Positions 62,354 through 64,000 of a stretch of DNA of 64,000 nucleotides are shown here, piece after piece. The notes beneath the pieces were generated by a model. It ran no database searches. It was not told the DNA's origin and was given only the letters and a program-made list of their open reading frames with translations. The translations under genes were made by a program, and so were the position numbers. How positions within the stretch are numbered: position 1 is the stretch's first letter; the number at the start of each line of letters is the position of its first letter. The stretch comes from Rhizobium sp. P38BS-XIX. GTDB taxonomy: Bacteria > Pseudomonadota > Alphaproteobacteria > Rhizobiales > Rhizobiaceae. Where the stretch lies: the NCBI RefSeq assembly GCF_012641435.1, contig NZ_JABAIJ010000001.1:1302001-1366000 (forward strand). The letters run 5' to 3'.

Positions 62354-64000
62354 ATGACCATTGGACATGACGATATTCCCTTCTTTGACGAGGAGCCGGA
62401 GCACACGGCACCGCGCCGTTCTGCGCCGGCGTCCGGCGGCATTGGCGGCGGCATCGCGGCCCGCGCCATGGCGGCTCGCGACAGCGGCCGGCGGCCTGAC
62501 TATCTCTCGGGTCTTAACGCCGAGCAGGCGGAAGCCGTGGAAACGCTCGATGGCCCCGTTCTCGTGCTTGCGGGCGCCGGCACCGGCAAGACGCGCGTGC
62601 TGACCACCCGCATCGCCCATATCCTGTCCACCAACCGCGCCTTCCCCAGCCAGATCCTCGCGGTGACGTTCACCAACAAAGCGGCACGCGAGATGAAGGA
62701 ACGTATCGCACTTCTCGTCGGCGGTGCGGTCGAAGGCATGCCATGGCTCGGCACCTTCCACTCGATCGGCGTCAAGCTATTGCGCCGCCATTCCGAGCTG
62801 GTCGGCCTCACATCCAGCTTCACCATTCTCGATACCGACGACGTCACCCGCCTGATCAAGCAGCTGATCCAGGCCGAGGGGCTGGACGACAAGCGCTGGC
62901 CGGCCAAGCAATTCGCCGGCATGATCGATAACTGGAAGAACAAGGGCCTCAGCCCCGCCGATATTCCGGAGGGCGACGCCCGCGCCTTTGCGAACGGCAA
63001 GGGCCGCGAACTCTATGCCGCCTACCAGAACCGCCTGAAGACGCTGAACGCTTGCGACTTCGGCGATCTCCTGCTGCACCCGATCAACATGTTCCGGCAG
63101 AACCCGGATATCCTCAAGGATTACCACCAGCGTTTTCGCTACATTCTGGTCGACGAGTATCAGGACACCAACACGGCGCAATATATGTGGCTGCGCCTGC
63201 TGGCGCAGCGGCAGAAGGGCGAGCCGCAGAACGTCTGCTGCGTCGGTGACGACGACCAGTCGATCTATGGTTGGCGCGGCGCCGAAGTCGACAACATCCT
63301 GCGCTTCGAGAAAGATTTCCCGGGCGCCAAGGTTATCAAACTCGAGCGCAATTACCGCTCCACCGAGCATATTCTCGGTGCCGCCGCGCATCTGATCGCC
63401 CATAATGAGGGCCGGCTCGGCAAGACGCTGTTTACCGATCGCTCCGATCCCGACGACATCAAGGTGCAGGTGCACGCCTCCTGGGATTCCGAGGAGGAAG
63501 CGCGCGCCATCGGCGAAGAGATCGAGCAGCTGCAGCGCAACAAGCACAAGCTCAACGACATCGCCATCCTCGTACGCGCCTCTTTCCAGATGCGCGAGTT
63601 CGAAGATCGCTTCGTCACGCTCGGCCTGAATTATCGCGTCGTCGGCGGCCCTCGCTTCTACGAGCGTCTCGAAATCCGCGATGCCATGGCCTATTTCCGC
63701 CTCGTCTGCCAGCCGGCCGACGATCTCGCCTTCGAGCGCATCATCAACACGCCGAAGCGCGGCCTCGGCGACACCACCGTGCGTACCCTGCATGACTATG
63801 CCCGCGCCCGCGACATCCCGATGCTGGCGGCGGCAGCCGATATCATCGAGACGGACGAAATGAAGCCGAAGGCGCGCAAGGCGCTGTTCGACGTCGTGCA
63901 ATCTTTCCGCCGCTGGCAGGAACTGCTGGAAAACACGCCGCATACCGAGCTTGCCGAGCAGATCCTCGAAGAGTCCGGCTATACGGATATGTGGAAGAAC
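62354..64000 (+). CDS. uvrD: ATP-dependent DNA helicase UvrD (partial, C-terminus outside window)
   Basis: 549 codons are visible. SF1A helicase of repair pathways. Motif I is VLAGAGTGKTRVLTTRIAHIL, motif Ia AVTFTNKAAREMKERI, motif II FRYILVDEYQDTN, motif III VCCVGDDDQSIYGWRGA, motif IV LERNYRS, and the FYERLEIRDAMAYFRLV region begins motif V. The start is ATG 62354 (MTIGHDDIPFFDEEPEH) with GGGCGG upstream; the first 60 residues are a low-complexity acidic/glycine stretch before the helicase core. Runs off the right edge in frame. Confidence 0.97.
   Translation, partial: MTIGHDDIPFFDEEPEHTAPRRSAPASGGIGGGIAARAMAARDSGRRPDYLSGLNAEQAEAVETLDGPVLVLAGAGTGKTRVLTTRIAHILSTNRAFPSQILAVTFTNKAAREMKERIALLVGGAVEGMPWLGTFHSIGVKLLRRHSELVGLTSSFTILDTDDVTRLIKQLIQAEGLDDKRWPAKQFAGMIDNWKNKGLSPADIPEGDARAFANGKGRELYAAYQNRLKTLNACDFGDLLLHPINMFRQNPDILKDYHQRFRYILVDEYQDTNTAQYMWLRLLAQRQKGEPQNVCCVGDDDQSIYGWRGAEVDNILRFEKDFPGAKVIKLERNYRSTEHILGAAAHLIAHNEGRLGKTLFTDRSDPDDIKVQVHASWDSEEEARAIGEEIEQLQRNKHKLNDIAILVRASFQMREFEDRFVTLGLNYRVVGGPRFYERLEIRDAMAYFRLVCQPADDLAFERIINTPKRGLGDTTVRTLHDYARARDIPMLAAAADIIETDEMKPKARKALFDVVQSFRRWQELLENTPHTELAEQILEESGYTDMWKN

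Noticed and set aside
62777..63943. 388-codon open frame on the minus strand inside uvrD
   Set aside because: Exact antisense of the helicase core; no family features, and the opposite frame has all helicase motifs.

Overview
The window is a continuous piece of an alphaproteobacterial chromosome, most likely from the genus Rhizobium (R. tropici-like group is a guess). The evidence is high GC and dense coding, a circularly permuted two-piece tmRNA with the tag ANDNYAEARLAA, SspB-alpha beside it, the order thyA - folA - hflK - hflC - degP - serB - miaA - ilvI - ilvN, and a complex-type rhizobial flagellin. No tRNA, rRNA, prophage, insertion sequence or CRISPR array was seen.

Layout. 1-3.1 kb: FbpABC-like ABC importer (minus strand; the ATPase runs off the left edge). 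3.4-9.6 kb: a frameshifted YccF membrane protein, an aldo/keto reductase, a PLP aminotransferase, a methyltransferase, ilvC with its terminator, and a TetR gene with a palindromic operator. 9.6-20.4 kb: regulator/enzyme pairs (AraC + zinc alcohol dehydrogenase, Lrp + Asp/Glu racemase, a MarR-GNAT fusion, TetR + MFS exporter, HxlR + FAD monooxygenase opposite a QorB-like quinone reductase). 20.4-21.6 kb: a more AT-rich stretch with two orphan genes. 21.6-25.6 kb: pdxJ, a RecD-like helicase, and an overlapping trio of secreted protein, ECF sigma factor and anti-sigma factor. 25.6-28.4 kb: an Imm50-like gene broken by an amber codon, then a cobalt-type nitrile hydratase operon with a LysE-family exporter. 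28.5-33.3 kb: an aldo/keto reductase, a KpsC-like protein, and ilvI-ilvN behind a transcription-attenuation leader. 33.4-46.6 kb: a HerA-like ATPase and the conserved housekeeping block (miaA, serB, degP, hflC, hflK, folA, thyA) with GNAT, XRE-cupin and dehydrogenase genes. 46.9-48.4 kb: ssrA, sspB and two small conserved proteins. 48.6-64 kb: AsmA, a D-lactate dehydrogenase-like flavoprotein, AraC/DUF2000, an OmpA-family lipoprotein, a solitary flagellin, an RND efflux pair and the start of uvrD.

Two themes link genes. Branched-chain amino acid synthesis is split into ilvC (7.2 kb) and ilvI-ilvN (30.6-33.1 kb); ilvI is preceded by an 18-residue leader peptide containing Ile-Val-Leu-Ile-Val-Val and a terminator. 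Trans-translation is coupled to proteolysis: ssrA and the ClpX adaptor gene sspB are neighbours.

The most notable items beyond ordinary annotation are the ilv attenuator; a perfect 14-bp inverted repeat that buries the ribosome binding site of the MarR-GNAT gene; two near-identical 42-bp AraC-type boxes 5 kb apart, one without an obvious target; an alcohol dehydrogenase that lacks two of the four structural-zinc cysteines; and two genes broken by single changes (YccF, Imm50). I did not find a convincing new multi-gene defence or mobile system.
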